A stretch of DNA of 64,000 nt from Paenibacillus montanisoli (GTDB taxonomy: Bacteria; Bacillota; Bacilli; Paenibacillales; Paenibacillaceae), in the NCBI RefSeq assembly GCF_003268025.1, contig NZ_QLUW01000001.1, positions 1,426,001 through 1,490,000 of the forward strand, given 5' to 3'. The position numbers were made by a program, and so were the translations under genes. The notes under the pieces were generated by a model. The model was not told where the DNA came from. It saw only the letters and a list, made by a program, of their open reading frames with translations, and made no database searches. Below are positions 1 to 7,049 of this stretch, one piece after another. Numbering within the stretch: position 1 is the stretch's first letter; each line of letters opens with the position of its first letter.

Positions 1-275
1 CCGAAATTTCGATCAGCGCGCTCGCGAAGCGGTGCGGGCTGTCCGAATCGGCGTACCGGGCCTCATTTAAAGAAGCGTATGGCGTATCGCCCAAGCAGTA
101 CCAGCAGCAATGCCGGATCGAAGAGGCCAAATGGCTGCTTCGTTCCACGAGCAGGCCTATTCAGCTCATCGGCGAGCAGGTCGGATTTACGACGATCCAC
201 TCCTTCAGCGCCTGGTTTCAGAAGAAGGAAGGCGCATCGCCGACGGATTGGCGCAAGATGCAGCAGGGTCTTTAG
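1..275 (+). CDS. AraC-family transcriptional regulator, C-terminal part (partial)
   Basis: The window opens inside a gene read in frame 3 that ends with TAG at 273-275. The visible 90 residues form the two helix-turn-helix units of an AraC/XylS DNA-binding domain: the first lies around LAKRCGLSESAYRASFKEAY, followed by the usual SPKQY linker, and the second around IGEQVGFTTIHSFSAWFQKK followed by SPTDWRK. The N-terminal effector part is outside the window, so the signal sensed cannot be named. The gene ends about 28 bases before the -35 box of the pspA promoter, so it belongs to an upstream unit. The family assignment is secure; the role is unknown. Confidence 0.85.
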   Translation, partial: EISISALAKRCGLSESAYRASFKEAYGVSPKQYQQQCRIEEAKWLLRSTSRPIQLIGEQVGFTTIHSFSAWFQKKEGASPTDWRKMQQGL

Positions 276-302
276 CCTGCACGGCAGCAAGAATGAAAAT
301 AT

Positions 303-328
303 TGAAACAAACGATTCCGCTTATCGTA
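303..328 (+). promoter_or_regulatory. sigma-W-type ECF promoter of the pspA operon
   Basis: TGAAAC (303-308), a 16-base spacer, then CGTA (325-328). This matches exactly the Bacillus sigma-W consensus as I know it (TGAAAC, N16, CGTA). It lies 50 bases upstream of the pspA start, with a good ribosome binding site between. Bacillus subtilis pspA is a known sigma-W target, which supports the reading. Confidence 0.75.
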
Positions 329-378
329 TTAGTGAGCATGAAACAAATGCGAACACCATACCGAGGAGGAAATGAACC

Positions 379-1050
379 ATGTCTGTATTTAAACGATTGC
401 GGGACCTGACGTTATCGAACGTATATGCAATGATCGAAAAAGCCGAGGATCCGATCAAGCTGACGGACCAATATATCCGCGACATGCAAGAGGACTTGGA
501 GGATGCGGAGAGAGCGGTCGCGTCCCAAATTGCGATCGAGAAGCGGTTCAAGCAGCTGTACGAAGAACAGGAAGCGCTCGTGAAGAAGCGCGAAGAGCAG
601 GCGCACACGGCAGCTTCGATGCAGAACATCGAGCTTGCGCGCCGCGCGCTGGAAGAGAAGAAAGCGGCTGAGCAGAAGCGCGATGAATATAAGGTAAGCT
701 ACGAGCAAAACAAAGCGTCCGCCGACAACCTTCGCGCCAAGCTTAGCGAAATGCGCGATCAGTTGACGGAGATGAAAAACAAGCGCGAAACGCTCGTAGC
801 CCGCTATAAGGCAGCGAAAGCGCAATCCGAGATCAACAAGTCGATGGCCGGCTTCAGCTCTGACACGGCGATGGCCGGGATGAAGCGCATGGAAGAGAAA
901 ATGCTCCAAGCGGAAGCGATGGCTGAGGCGAGCAACGAAGTGAACAGCAAGGCGAAGTCGCTGGACGACGAGTTCGAGAAGCTGGGCAAGAACAAAGCGG
1001 TTGAGGATGAGCTCGCGGAGTTGATGAAGAAGTACGAGAACAAGGAATAA
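379..1050 (+). CDS. pspA: PspA/IM30-family membrane stress protein
   Basis: A 223-residue protein with the size and composition of PspA/IM30/LiaH proteins: an N-terminal amphipathic stretch (MSVFKRLRDLTLSNVYAMIEK), then long, highly charged coiled-coil helices (about residues 30-190) rich in Glu, Lys, Ala and Gln. Family members bind stressed cytoplasmic membrane from the inside and oligomerise into ESCRT-III-like assemblies that limit proton leakage. The start is fixed by GAGGAGGA just upstream. It heads an apparent four-gene run with DUF350, DUF4178 and DUF4247 genes and sits behind a sigma-W-type promoter, which points to induction by envelope damage. The family is certain; the exact inducers here are inferred. 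Confidence 0.92.
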   Translation: MSVFKRLRDLTLSNVYAMIEKAEDPIKLTDQYIRDMQEDLEDAERAVASQIAIEKRFKQLYEEQEALVKKREEQAHTAASMQNIELARRALEEKKAAEQKRDEYKVSYEQNKASADNLRAKLSEMRDQLTEMKNKRETLVARYKAAKAQSEINKSMAGFSSDTAMAGMKRMEEKMLQAEAMAEASNEVNSKAKSLDDEFEKLGKNKAVEDELAELMKKYENKE

Positions 1051-1186
1051 CCAGCTGTATCCGCAAGCCGGTCGCTAAGAACGAACGTCTGCAGGCTGGG
1101 ATCACGCGATAGGCGCGACTCCCCGGCCGGCGGCGTTTTTTGTTTGCAAGCAGGCTGCGGCACCTTAAGGATGGAGGCATATTCGG

Positions 1187-1591
1187 ATGACATTGAATGA
1201 GATGGTAGCGATTTTCGTATGGACCGGGGCGGGAGCGGTATTGCTGATCGTGCTGATGGCAGTCGATTCCTTGTTTACGCGGTATAAGGATTTGGAGGAA
1301 ATCAAGAAAGGCAACGTGGCGGTTACTAGCCGGTTCGTCATGAAGCTGCTCGCGCAGGCCTACATTCTGTCGCAGTCGATCTCGACCTCAAACCATCTGG
1401 GCGAGGCGCTGCTCGTGTCCGTGATCTCCTTTGTCATCCTGCTGCTTGTCGAGAGCTTGGTTGAATTTGCGCTGCGCAGGACGGCCGGACTCGACTTAAG
1501 CGAAGGAACGAAGGCGAACAAAATGGCGCATGCGCTGTTCGCGGGCTCTCTTCACCTGGCAGGTGCGCTCATTATCGGTTCGTGTCTGTAA
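1187..1591 (+). CDS. DUF350 family membrane protein
   Basis: A 134-residue hydrophobic protein with about four membrane segments (roughly residues 7-27, 45-65, 72-95 and 110-132), arranged as two similar hairpins as in the DUF350/YjfL family. The acidic/polar loop DLSEGTKAN between the last two helices is typical. The function is not known; the family is repeatedly found next to PspA homologues, including the YjfJ-YjfL cluster of Escherichia coli. Here it follows pspA by 136 bases and precedes the DUF4178 gene by 25 bases. A GGAGG motif lies upstream of the chosen ATG. Most likely a membrane partner in the PspA stress response; this is inference from context. Confidence 0.75.
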   Translation: MTLNEMVAIFVWTGAGAVLLIVLMAVDSLFTRYKDLEEIKKGNVAVTSRFVMKLLAQAYILSQSISTSNHLGEALLVSVISFVILLLVESLVEFALRRTAGLDLSEGTKANKMAHALFAGSLHLAGALIIGSCL

Positions 1592-1616
1592 ACTTGAACA
1601 ATAGGGAGTTATGGCC

Positions 1617-2123
1617 ATGAGCTTATTCAAACGAATTCGAAACATAATGGCAAAGCCGGAGCCTCCGAAGGCGGAGAAAAGCATGCTGACGATCGGCCCA
1701 GGCGATGTGTGCGAGGTGTCGCTCGTCACTTATCAGGTCGTGGGCCGGCTGCAGAATAGGCAGCGGAATCTGATCGTGCTGACGCTGCAGGACGGGGCGG
1801 CGATCCGGTATTTAACGATCGAAGAGCGGGAACGGACGGAATATGCGCTCTACGATCCGATCGACGGCCGGCTGGATTCGGTCGAGGAGGTACCGACCGT
1901 CATCGAGCTGGATGACCGCGCGTATCATTTGGAAGAACAATATTCGGGCCTTGTGACGGCAGTGGGGAGAACGCCGTTCGTACAGGGCGGCGAGCAGTAC
2001 GTCTGGCAATATCAATCCGATGATATGAAGCTGCTGCGCATCGAATGGCAGGACGGCCGGTTCATGCTCTATGAAGGCGAAGACGTGCTTCCTGCCGATG
2101 TCCGCGTTCTTCGCGGAAGTTAG
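1617..2123 (+). CDS. DUF4178 family cytoplasmic protein
   Basis: A 168-residue soluble protein that resembles the DUF4178 family, which often travels with PspA and DUF350 genes. It has no signal peptide or membrane segment; beta-strand-rich stretches such as DVCEVSLVTYQVVGRL and YLTIEERERTEYALYDPIDG suggest a small barrel-type fold. The ATG at 1617 is preferred over an in-frame ATG at 1611 because GGGAG lies 8 bases upstream of the former and only 2 of the latter. Its stop is followed after three bases by the next gene, so the two are very probably co-translated. The biochemical role is unknown; a cytosolic regulator or adaptor of the stress operon is a guess from context. Confidence 0.7.
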   Translation: MSLFKRIRNIMAKPEPPKAEKSMLTIGPGDVCEVSLVTYQVVGRLQNRQRNLIVLTLQDGAAIRYLTIEERERTEYALYDPIDGRLDSVEEVPTVIELDDRAYHLEEQYSGLVTAVGRTPFVQGGEQYVWQYQSDDMKLLRIEWQDGRFMLYEGEDVLPADVRVLRGS

Positions 2124-2126
2124 GAG

Positions 2127-2882
2127 ATGAGGAGCGGCATGCGCAACAAAACCGGAACTTATTGGATTAAACTATTGCTCGTCGTCTCGCTCATCTTTCC
2201 GCTTCTTGCCGCATGCGGCATTAACAGCACGATTGAAGAGAACTATCCGCTGGAATCGGTGAACGGCAGCGGCTCGCAAACGTCGTACGTCTACCGGGCG
2301 GCAGGCGTCAGCGTGCCGGACGTGGCGAAGGCGCTGGTCGAGCAGTCCAAGCCGGACCAGCAATCACCCGAGAAGACGGACCATATGTTCCTTGTTTATT
2401 CGGACCGCGTCGTCCATCTGCAGCAAGATACGGCGAAGCCGGAGGATACTTTGATTGAGGTCGATTCCAAGGAATACGTCCGCAACAACTACGACTCCAG
2501 CTTTTTGGAAGGCTACTTGATTGCCAGCCTCATAGACGATTTGTTCGATCACGGTCGATATGGACACGGCAATTACCGAGGCTATAAGGAACGTGACCTC
2601 TATAAGCCGAAGAGCGGCAAGTACCGTGCGCCGTCCGCAGATGAGAAGAAGGCGATTCCGCCGATGACGGTCAACCGGACCGGTTCGATTTTCAAACGGT
2701 CGAAAAATGCGGATTCGAGCAAAGTGGGCGAAGGCGGGCTGTTCAACAAAGCTCCCCCGAAATCCGGCAAAATTACGCGCGACTCCGGCGGTGAAAGCAA
2801 GTCCGGCAGCTGGCTGGAGCCGCGCAAATCGAAGAAGCCGAAGACTAGAGTCGGTCGCGGCAGAGTAACAAGGCGGCGATGA
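2127..2882 (+). CDS. DUF4247 family lipoprotein with a basic C-terminal tail
   Basis: A 251-residue predicted lipoprotein. Residues 1-30 carry a basic start and a hydrophobic core ending in the lipobox LLAAC, so Cys is expected to be lipidated and the protein anchored on the outer face of the membrane. The middle (about 35-165) matches my memory of DUF4247, including the Asp/Tyr/Gly-rich segment FDHGRYGHGNYRGY. The last 80 residues are low in complexity and strongly basic, ending in TRVGRGRVTRRR, which could bind anionic cell-wall polymers or lipids. It is the last gene of the pspA unit and is followed by a terminator. A second in-frame ATG at 2139 is possible. Family fairly sure; function unknown. 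Confidence 0.7.
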   Translation: MRSGMRNKTGTYWIKLLLVVSLIFPLLAACGINSTIEENYPLESVNGSGSQTSYVYRAAGVSVPDVAKALVEQSKPDQQSPEKTDHMFLVYSDRVVHLQQDTAKPEDTLIEVDSKEYVRNNYDSSFLEGYLIASLIDDLFDHGRYGHGNYRGYKERDLYKPKSGKYRAPSADEKKAIPPMTVNRTGSIFKRSKNADSSKVGEGGLFNKAPPKSGKITRDSGGESKSGSWLEPRKSKKPKTRVGRGRVTRRR

Positions 2883-2889
2883 GCGAACG

Positions 2890-2935
2890 GACCGGCACAG
2901 CGCAGATGCGGCATCTGCCTGGCCGGTCTTTTTTT
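2890..2935 (+). terminator. Intrinsic terminator of the pspA-DUF4247 operon
   Basis: The arms GACCGGC (2890-2896) and GCCGGTC (2922-2928) enclose an inner hairpin GCAGATGC/GCATCTGC and are followed by seven T residues. It lies directly after the DUF4247 stop and closes the operon. Confidence 0.85.
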
Positions 2936-3035
2936 GCGCGGAAACGGCAATAAGGCTTTAACCGGAGTCGGGCTTTAAGGTATGATTGGGTAGATTGTGA
3001 ATCGGTTTCAATGTGGAAGGGGAACGAGAACGAGG

Positions 3036-4250
3036 ATGAAACGTCTGCTGTCACCGTTGAATACGGTCGTGCTTACTCAATTTCTAAGCTCATTCGCGGA
3101 TAATCTGAACTTTTTTCTAATCGTAGGCATGGTGAAGCGGCAGGGAGTCGCCAATCCCGATATTGCGGTCAACTACATTCAGATTGCTTTTCTTTGCGCC
3201 TATGTCGTTCTGGCACCGATCGTCGGCGCCTTTGCGGATAAGAAGGCAAAATCGAGTGTGTTGCTTCTCGGCAACATTTTGAAGGCTATTGGCATCGCGC
3301 TGCTGCTCTTCGGCTTGCCGCCGGCGCTGTGCTATGTGTTCGTCGGGATTGGCGCAGTCGTGTACTCGCCTGGAAAATACGGCATTTTAACCGAGCTGAC
3401 CTCGACCGAGGGAGAGCTGCTGCGTGCGAACGCGAAAGTGGAAGGTTCCACGATTCTAGCGATTCTGCTTGGGACGGTCGCAGGCGGCTTCCTTGCGGCG
3501 AACTCGGATTTGCCGGCCGTTCTTACCTGCCTTGGCGTCTACCTGCTGTCGCTCTTCATGACGCTGCTCATTCCTGCGCGTGCCGGCAACAGCTCGCTTC
3601 GCTACGGGAAGGAAGCGGTTCAATTTCTGCGCGACTGCTCGCTTTTGTTCCGCAACTCGCGCGCAAGGTTCTCGCTGATCGGCACCGGTTCGTTCTGGCT
3701 GACGGCGGCTGTGCTGCGCATTGCGCTTATTGCTTGGCTTCCGCTCAATCTCGGGATCGAAGATACCGACCAGCAGTCGATGATGATCGGGATTACGGCA
3801 ATCGGCGTCGTGTGCAGCGCATTTCTGACCCCGCGACTCGTGCCGGCAGGGAAGCTGCACCGCGCCTTCTATTACGGTCTCTTCATGGTCGCGTCCGTCA
3901 TGGTCGCTTCCATGACTTACGAGCTGTGGCTGACGATCGTGCTGCTCTTCCTGATCGGGATTTTCGGCGGCATCTTCGTCATACCGCTTAATACGATGCT
4001 GCAGGAAGAAGGCAAAGCCTTGATCGGTTCGGGCAAGACGATCGCCGTGCAGAACTTCACCGAGAACGTGCTGACCGTCAGCGGACTGCTTATCTATTTG
4101 ACGCTCAGCCAGATGAACGTTTCCGTCAATGGCTCCGTAATCGGAATCGGCTTTGTCCTGCTGCTCTTTATCCTGTTCTTGGCCACTCAGCTTTCAGGCA
4201 TTAAACAAGTCGAAGATGCCGCCGCATTGCGCGAACGTCACGAGCACTAG
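3036..4250 (+). CDS. LplT-like lysophospholipid transporter (MFS)
   Basis: A major facilitator protein of 404 residues with about twelve hydrophobic segments. It follows Escherichia coli LplT closely: LTQFLSSFADN in the first helix, GIGAVVYSPGKYGILTELT, the STILAILLGTVAGGFLA segment, and FVIPLNTMLQEEGK. LplT flips lysophospholipids into the cytoplasm for re-acylation. The usual partner gene aas (acyltransferase) is not nearby, so lipid specificity is inferred. An in-frame GTG at 2997 would add 13 residues, but the ATG at 3036 gives the normal family N-terminus. The gene stands alone between the pspA terminator and an AraC regulator; a link to membrane-lipid repair next to pspA is suggestive only. 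Confidence 0.78.
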   Translation: MKRLLSPLNTVVLTQFLSSFADNLNFFLIVGMVKRQGVANPDIAVNYIQIAFLCAYVVLAPIVGAFADKKAKSSVLLLGNILKAIGIALLLFGLPPALCYVFVGIGAVVYSPGKYGILTELTSTEGELLRANAKVEGSTILAILLGTVAGGFLAANSDLPAVLTCLGVYLLSLFMTLLIPARAGNSSLRYGKEAVQFLRDCSLLFRNSRARFSLIGTGSFWLTAAVLRIALIAWLPLNLGIEDTDQQSMMIGITAIGVVCSAFLTPRLVPAGKLHRAFYYGLFMVASVMVASMTYELWLTIVLLFLIGIFGGIFVIPLNTMLQEEGKALIGSGKTIAVQNFTENVLTVSGLLIYLTLSQMNVSVNGSVIGIGFVLLLFILFLATQLSGIKQVEDAAALRERHEH

Positions 4251-4387
4251 CGTTGTGAGAGCGCCGTTGGCGCTGGTTATTCGAGATTCAAGATTGCAAT
4301 TATTTCAAAACGGATAAAAGGTATATCTCCTTTTCCGATTGTCTGGTAAACTATACGGACTCGACCCTGTTTCAAGGAGGCTCTAAG

Positions 4388-5263
4388 TTGTCGTCCGAAC
4401 CGCTGCTTACCTTTATATCGCCGCCGCTGCCGTATTTCATCGAATCCAATCGCGGTACCTACAGCCCGGGCGGCGAACATCCTAACCGCCGGAACATCGG
4501 CGTGTTCGACCTGCTTTTCGTTCATAGCGGGACGTTATATATCGGCGAAGGATCGAATTCCTGGGCGATCGGCCCGGGTCAGATGCTTATATTAAGGCCT
4601 GATTTATGGCATTATCCGACGCAGCCATGCACGGAGGAAACGGTGTTTGACTGGGTTCATTTTCAAACGGCCGGCCCATGGGAGGAACTAAACGAGAATA
4701 ATTGCGGCACGCTGCGCGGCGACTATTACTCGCATGCGATCCGGCTGCCGAAGACGATGACGTTCTCTTATCCGGATGAGGTCATCTCGTTATTCGATAA
4801 GCTGCACGATGCCGCGATGGGCACCTCCCATGCGGCGTTTTGGCAGCGCCAGCAGTGGTTCCTGCATTTGCTGCAGCTGTTTGACGATGGCTGGCGCAGC
4901 GATGCGGCCAAGGCGCCGATCGCCGTTGCCGAGGAGGCGGCCGCGTATCTCAAAATGCACTTCCGCACCACCGTCACGAACAGCAAGCTCGGCGAGGTGC
5001 TCGGGCTTCATCCGAACTACATTGCGCGCTGCATGGGAGAAGTGTTCGACTGCACGCCTCAGCAGTATTTGCTCTCTTACCGGATGGATCAGGCGAAGCT
5101 TATGCTGATGAAGACGAATTGGCCGATTTCCAAAATCGCGGATGAGACCGGTTTCAAGCAGACGCCGCACTTCTCGCGTTCCTTTGCCGAGCATGTCGGC
5201 ATTACGCCGCTTTCCTACCGGAAGCGCTTTGCCGGAAGCAGCAAAGACAAGTCCAGCCGATAA
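4388..5263 (+). CDS. AraC-family transcriptional regulator with N-terminal cupin
   Basis: A 291-residue regulator. The first 150 residues look like an AraC-type sugar-binding cupin (GTLYIGEGSNSWAIGPGQMLILRPDLWHYP), and the last 100 carry two helix-turn-helix motifs (TVTNSKLGEVLGLHPNYIARCM and ISKIADETGFKQTPHFSRSF) ending in the usual PLSYRKRF. The start codon is TTG at 4388, supported by AAGGAGG eight bases upstream; no better start is visible. It is a single gene, convergent with the alcohol dehydrogenase. In this lineage such proteins often control sugar uptake or hydrolase genes, but no target is next to it, so the regulon is unknown. Confidence 0.85.
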   Translation: MSSEPLLTFISPPLPYFIESNRGTYSPGGEHPNRRNIGVFDLLFVHSGTLYIGEGSNSWAIGPGQMLILRPDLWHYPTQPCTEETVFDWVHFQTAGPWEELNENNCGTLRGDYYSHAIRLPKTMTFSYPDEVISLFDKLHDAAMGTSHAAFWQRQQWFLHLLQLFDDGWRSDAAKAPIAVAEEAAAYLKMHFRTTVTNSKLGEVLGLHPNYIARCMGEVFDCTPQQYLLSYRMDQAKLMLMKTNWPISKIADETGFKQTPHFSRSFAEHVGITPLSYRKRFAGSSKDKSSR

Positions 5264-5340
5264 AACACCGCAAGCATCATCCGATTAAGCTTACAGCCTG
5301 CCGTACATCTATCAGCAAGTCCTTGCCATCATCTACATGC

Positions 5341-5376
5341 AAAAAAAGGCTGTCCCGATCATTCGGGACAGCCTTT
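5341..5376 (-). terminator. Terminator of the alcohol dehydrogenase gene (possibly bidirectional)
   Basis: The perfect stem AGGCTGTCCCGA/TCGGGACAGCCT is flanked by seven A on the plus strand, which read as a T-run on the minus strand just past the dehydrogenase stop. It may also stop transcription from the convergent AraC gene, although the T-run on that side is short. Confidence 0.85.
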
Positions 5377-5383
5377 ACTTCGC

Positions 5384-6550
5384 TTACAGCGCCATTTCAA
5401 GAATTTCGCGAACGTCGGCTTCGCGCAGCTGCTTAAAGCTGCCGATCGGGCCGAACAGGACGGCTTCTTTAGCCATCGTATCGAGGTGTTCGCGGCCGAT
5501 ATTGTAATACGCCAGCGCGGCAGGAGCGCCGATCCGGTCGAAGAACGCACAGGTCGCTTCGATGCCTGCGAGAGCCAGCTCCTCGTCCGATTTCGAGCCG
5601 CGCTCGATGCCCCACACGCGCTCGGCGTATTGGGTAAAGCGATCGATCCGCTCGCGGTATACATATTTCATCCAGTTCGGGAAAACGATGGACAAGCCCG
5701 CGCCGTGCGGGATGTCGTAGATTGCGCTGATCTCATGCTCGATGCCGTGGGACGCCCAATCGTTGTCGGTGCCGACACTGATGAGTCCACCGTTCAGGGC
5801 CATCGTGCCGCAGAGCATCAGATTAGCCCGCGCATCGTAATCGTTCGGTTTCTCGAGCGCGGACTCCGCATTCTCGATTACCGTTAGCAGGATCGATTCG
5901 CACAACCGCTCTTGCAAAGGCGCGTTCGGCGTCAGCGTAAAGTACTGTTCGAATACGTGAGACATGATATCGACGACGCCGTTCACGGTTTGGTCGCGAG
6001 GGACCGTAAACGTAAGGGTCGGGTCCAAAATCGAAAAGCGCGGATACGCGTGCATGCTGCCGAATGCGCGCTTCTGCTTCGTTTCCCAGTTCGAAATGAC
6101 GGCGTTGCCGTTCATCTCGGAGCCGGTCGCGGATAAAGTCAGAATCGTTCCGAGCGGAAGCGCGTCGCGAATGACGGCTTTATGTATAAAGAAATCCCAC
6201 ACGTCGCCATCGTACAAGGCGCCTGCCGCAATCGCCTTAGCCGCGTCCAGCACGCTGCCTCCGCCGACGGCCAAAACAAGGTCGACCTTCTCGCTGCGGC
6301 ACAGCTCGATCCCCCGGTTGACGGAGGTTAGACGCGGATTCGGCTCGATGCCGGAAAGCTCCACGACTTTCGCTTCGATGGCATTCAGCTGGTTCATGAC
6401 TTCGTCGTATAAGCCGGTCTTCTTGATGCTGCCCGATCCATAAACGAGCAAAATCGACTTCCCGTACGGCTTCGCAAGCTTGCCCAGCTGGCTGACCGTC
6501 CCGCTGCCAAAGACGATTTTGGTTGGATTTTGAAAGGAAAATGAGTTCAT
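5384..6550 (-). CDS. Iron-containing alcohol dehydrogenase (YugJ/BdhA type)
   Basis: A 388-residue type III alcohol dehydrogenase, of the NAD(P)H-dependent butanol dehydrogenase type that reduces aldehydes to alcohols. The N-terminal FQNPTKIVFGSGTVSQLG and the cofactor motif VGGGSVLDAAKAIA are characteristic, as is LTLSATGSEMNGNAVIS. Metal ligands expected of the family are visible in VVDIMSHVFEQ (Asp, His) and in the DWASHGIEHEISAIYDIPHGAGL region (two His). GGAGGTG stands just before the ATG. It is monocistronic with its own promoter and terminator. The physiological substrate cannot be read from sequence; detoxification of aldehydes or fermentative alcohol formation are the usual roles. 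Confidence 0.88.
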   Translation of the reverse strand: MNSFSFQNPTKIVFGSGTVSQLGKLAKPYGKSILLVYGSGSIKKTGLYDEVMNQLNAIEAKVVELSGIEPNPRLTSVNRGIELCRSEKVDLVLAVGGGSVLDAAKAIAAGALYDGDVWDFFIHKAVIRDALPLGTILTLSATGSEMNGNAVISNWETKQKRAFGSMHAYPRFSILDPTLTFTVPRDQTVNGVVDIMSHVFEQYFTLTPNAPLQERLCESILLTVIENAESALEKPNDYDARANLMLCGTMALNGGLISVGTDNDWASHGIEHEISAIYDIPHGAGLSIVFPNWMKYVYRERIDRFTQYAERVWGIERGSKSDEELALAGIEATCAFFDRIGAPAALAYYNIGREHLDTMAKEAVLFGPIGSFKQLREADVREILEMAL

Positions 6551-6582
6551 GACGCACCTCCGTTATTTGTTTGCCCATTGCC

Positions 6583-6612
6583 ATCTTATCGATTTTAAAC
6601 GAGTGAAGTCAA
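6583..6612 (-). promoter_or_regulatory. Putative sigma-A promoter of the alcohol dehydrogenase
   Basis: On the minus strand: TTGACT (6612-6607), an 18-base spacer, TAAGAT (6588-6583), about 30 bases upstream of the start codon. The -35 box is good and the -10 box is moderate. Confidence 0.45.
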
Positions 6613-6823
6613 GGCGGGGAGCAAGGAGCAAGGAGGGGCTATCGGCTTTCCGCTATTTGCAACCGCGGTCATGTCAGGTTCTATTTATCGGATGATTTAC
6701 GAATAAAAAGTTTTTTTACATTAAATGGGCTTATTTAACTTCGAATTATATAATTTAAATGTTAAACTTTTGTGACGAAACTGACGCTTCCGACAATAAT
6801 CCACATGACTAAAATAAATTGAA

Positions 6824-6851
6824 AGCCGCCTCGGCATGAGGCGGCTTTTTT
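6824..6851 (+). terminator. Orphan intrinsic terminator upstream of glgB
   Basis: A perfect stem GCCGCCTC/GAGGCGGC with a five-base loop followed by six T. No plus-strand gene precedes it in the roughly 270 bases back to the divergent alcohol dehydrogenase start. It could end a short RNA, act as an attenuator in a glgB leader, or simply insulate the operon. The rest of the 6551-7049 gap is AT-rich and shows promoter-like sequence only. Confidence 0.75.
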
Positions 6852-6944
6852 CGCTAAAATTTTACAAATAAAACACTTGACAAACCTGACATATAGGTAA
6901 CATATCCTGGGATAAAAGTTCTATCAAAATTTTCAGAAAATAGC

Positions 6945-6973
6945 GTGCCAACTCACAATCGGGAGTGTATAAT
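6945..6973 (+). promoter_or_regulatory. Putative sigma-A promoter of the glgBCDA operon
   Basis: GTGCCA (6945-6950), a 17-base spacer, TATAAT (6968-6973), about 75 bases upstream of glgB and downstream of the orphan terminator. A second candidate -35 (TTGACA, 6877-6882) lies further upstream but has a poor -10 partner. Confidence 0.5.
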
Positions 6974-7049
6974 GAAATAAATCGCGCCCACGTTAGTTTA
7001 CATAACAGTTTCTTAACGATTAGCGAACTAGGGGAGGTGCCTGCCAACT

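Noticed and set aside
1100-1145. GC-rich CCGGCCGG followed by TTTTTTG between pspA and the DUF350 gene, a possible attenuator
   Set aside because: The stem that can be drawn is too short for a convincing intrinsic terminator; the operon is likely read through.
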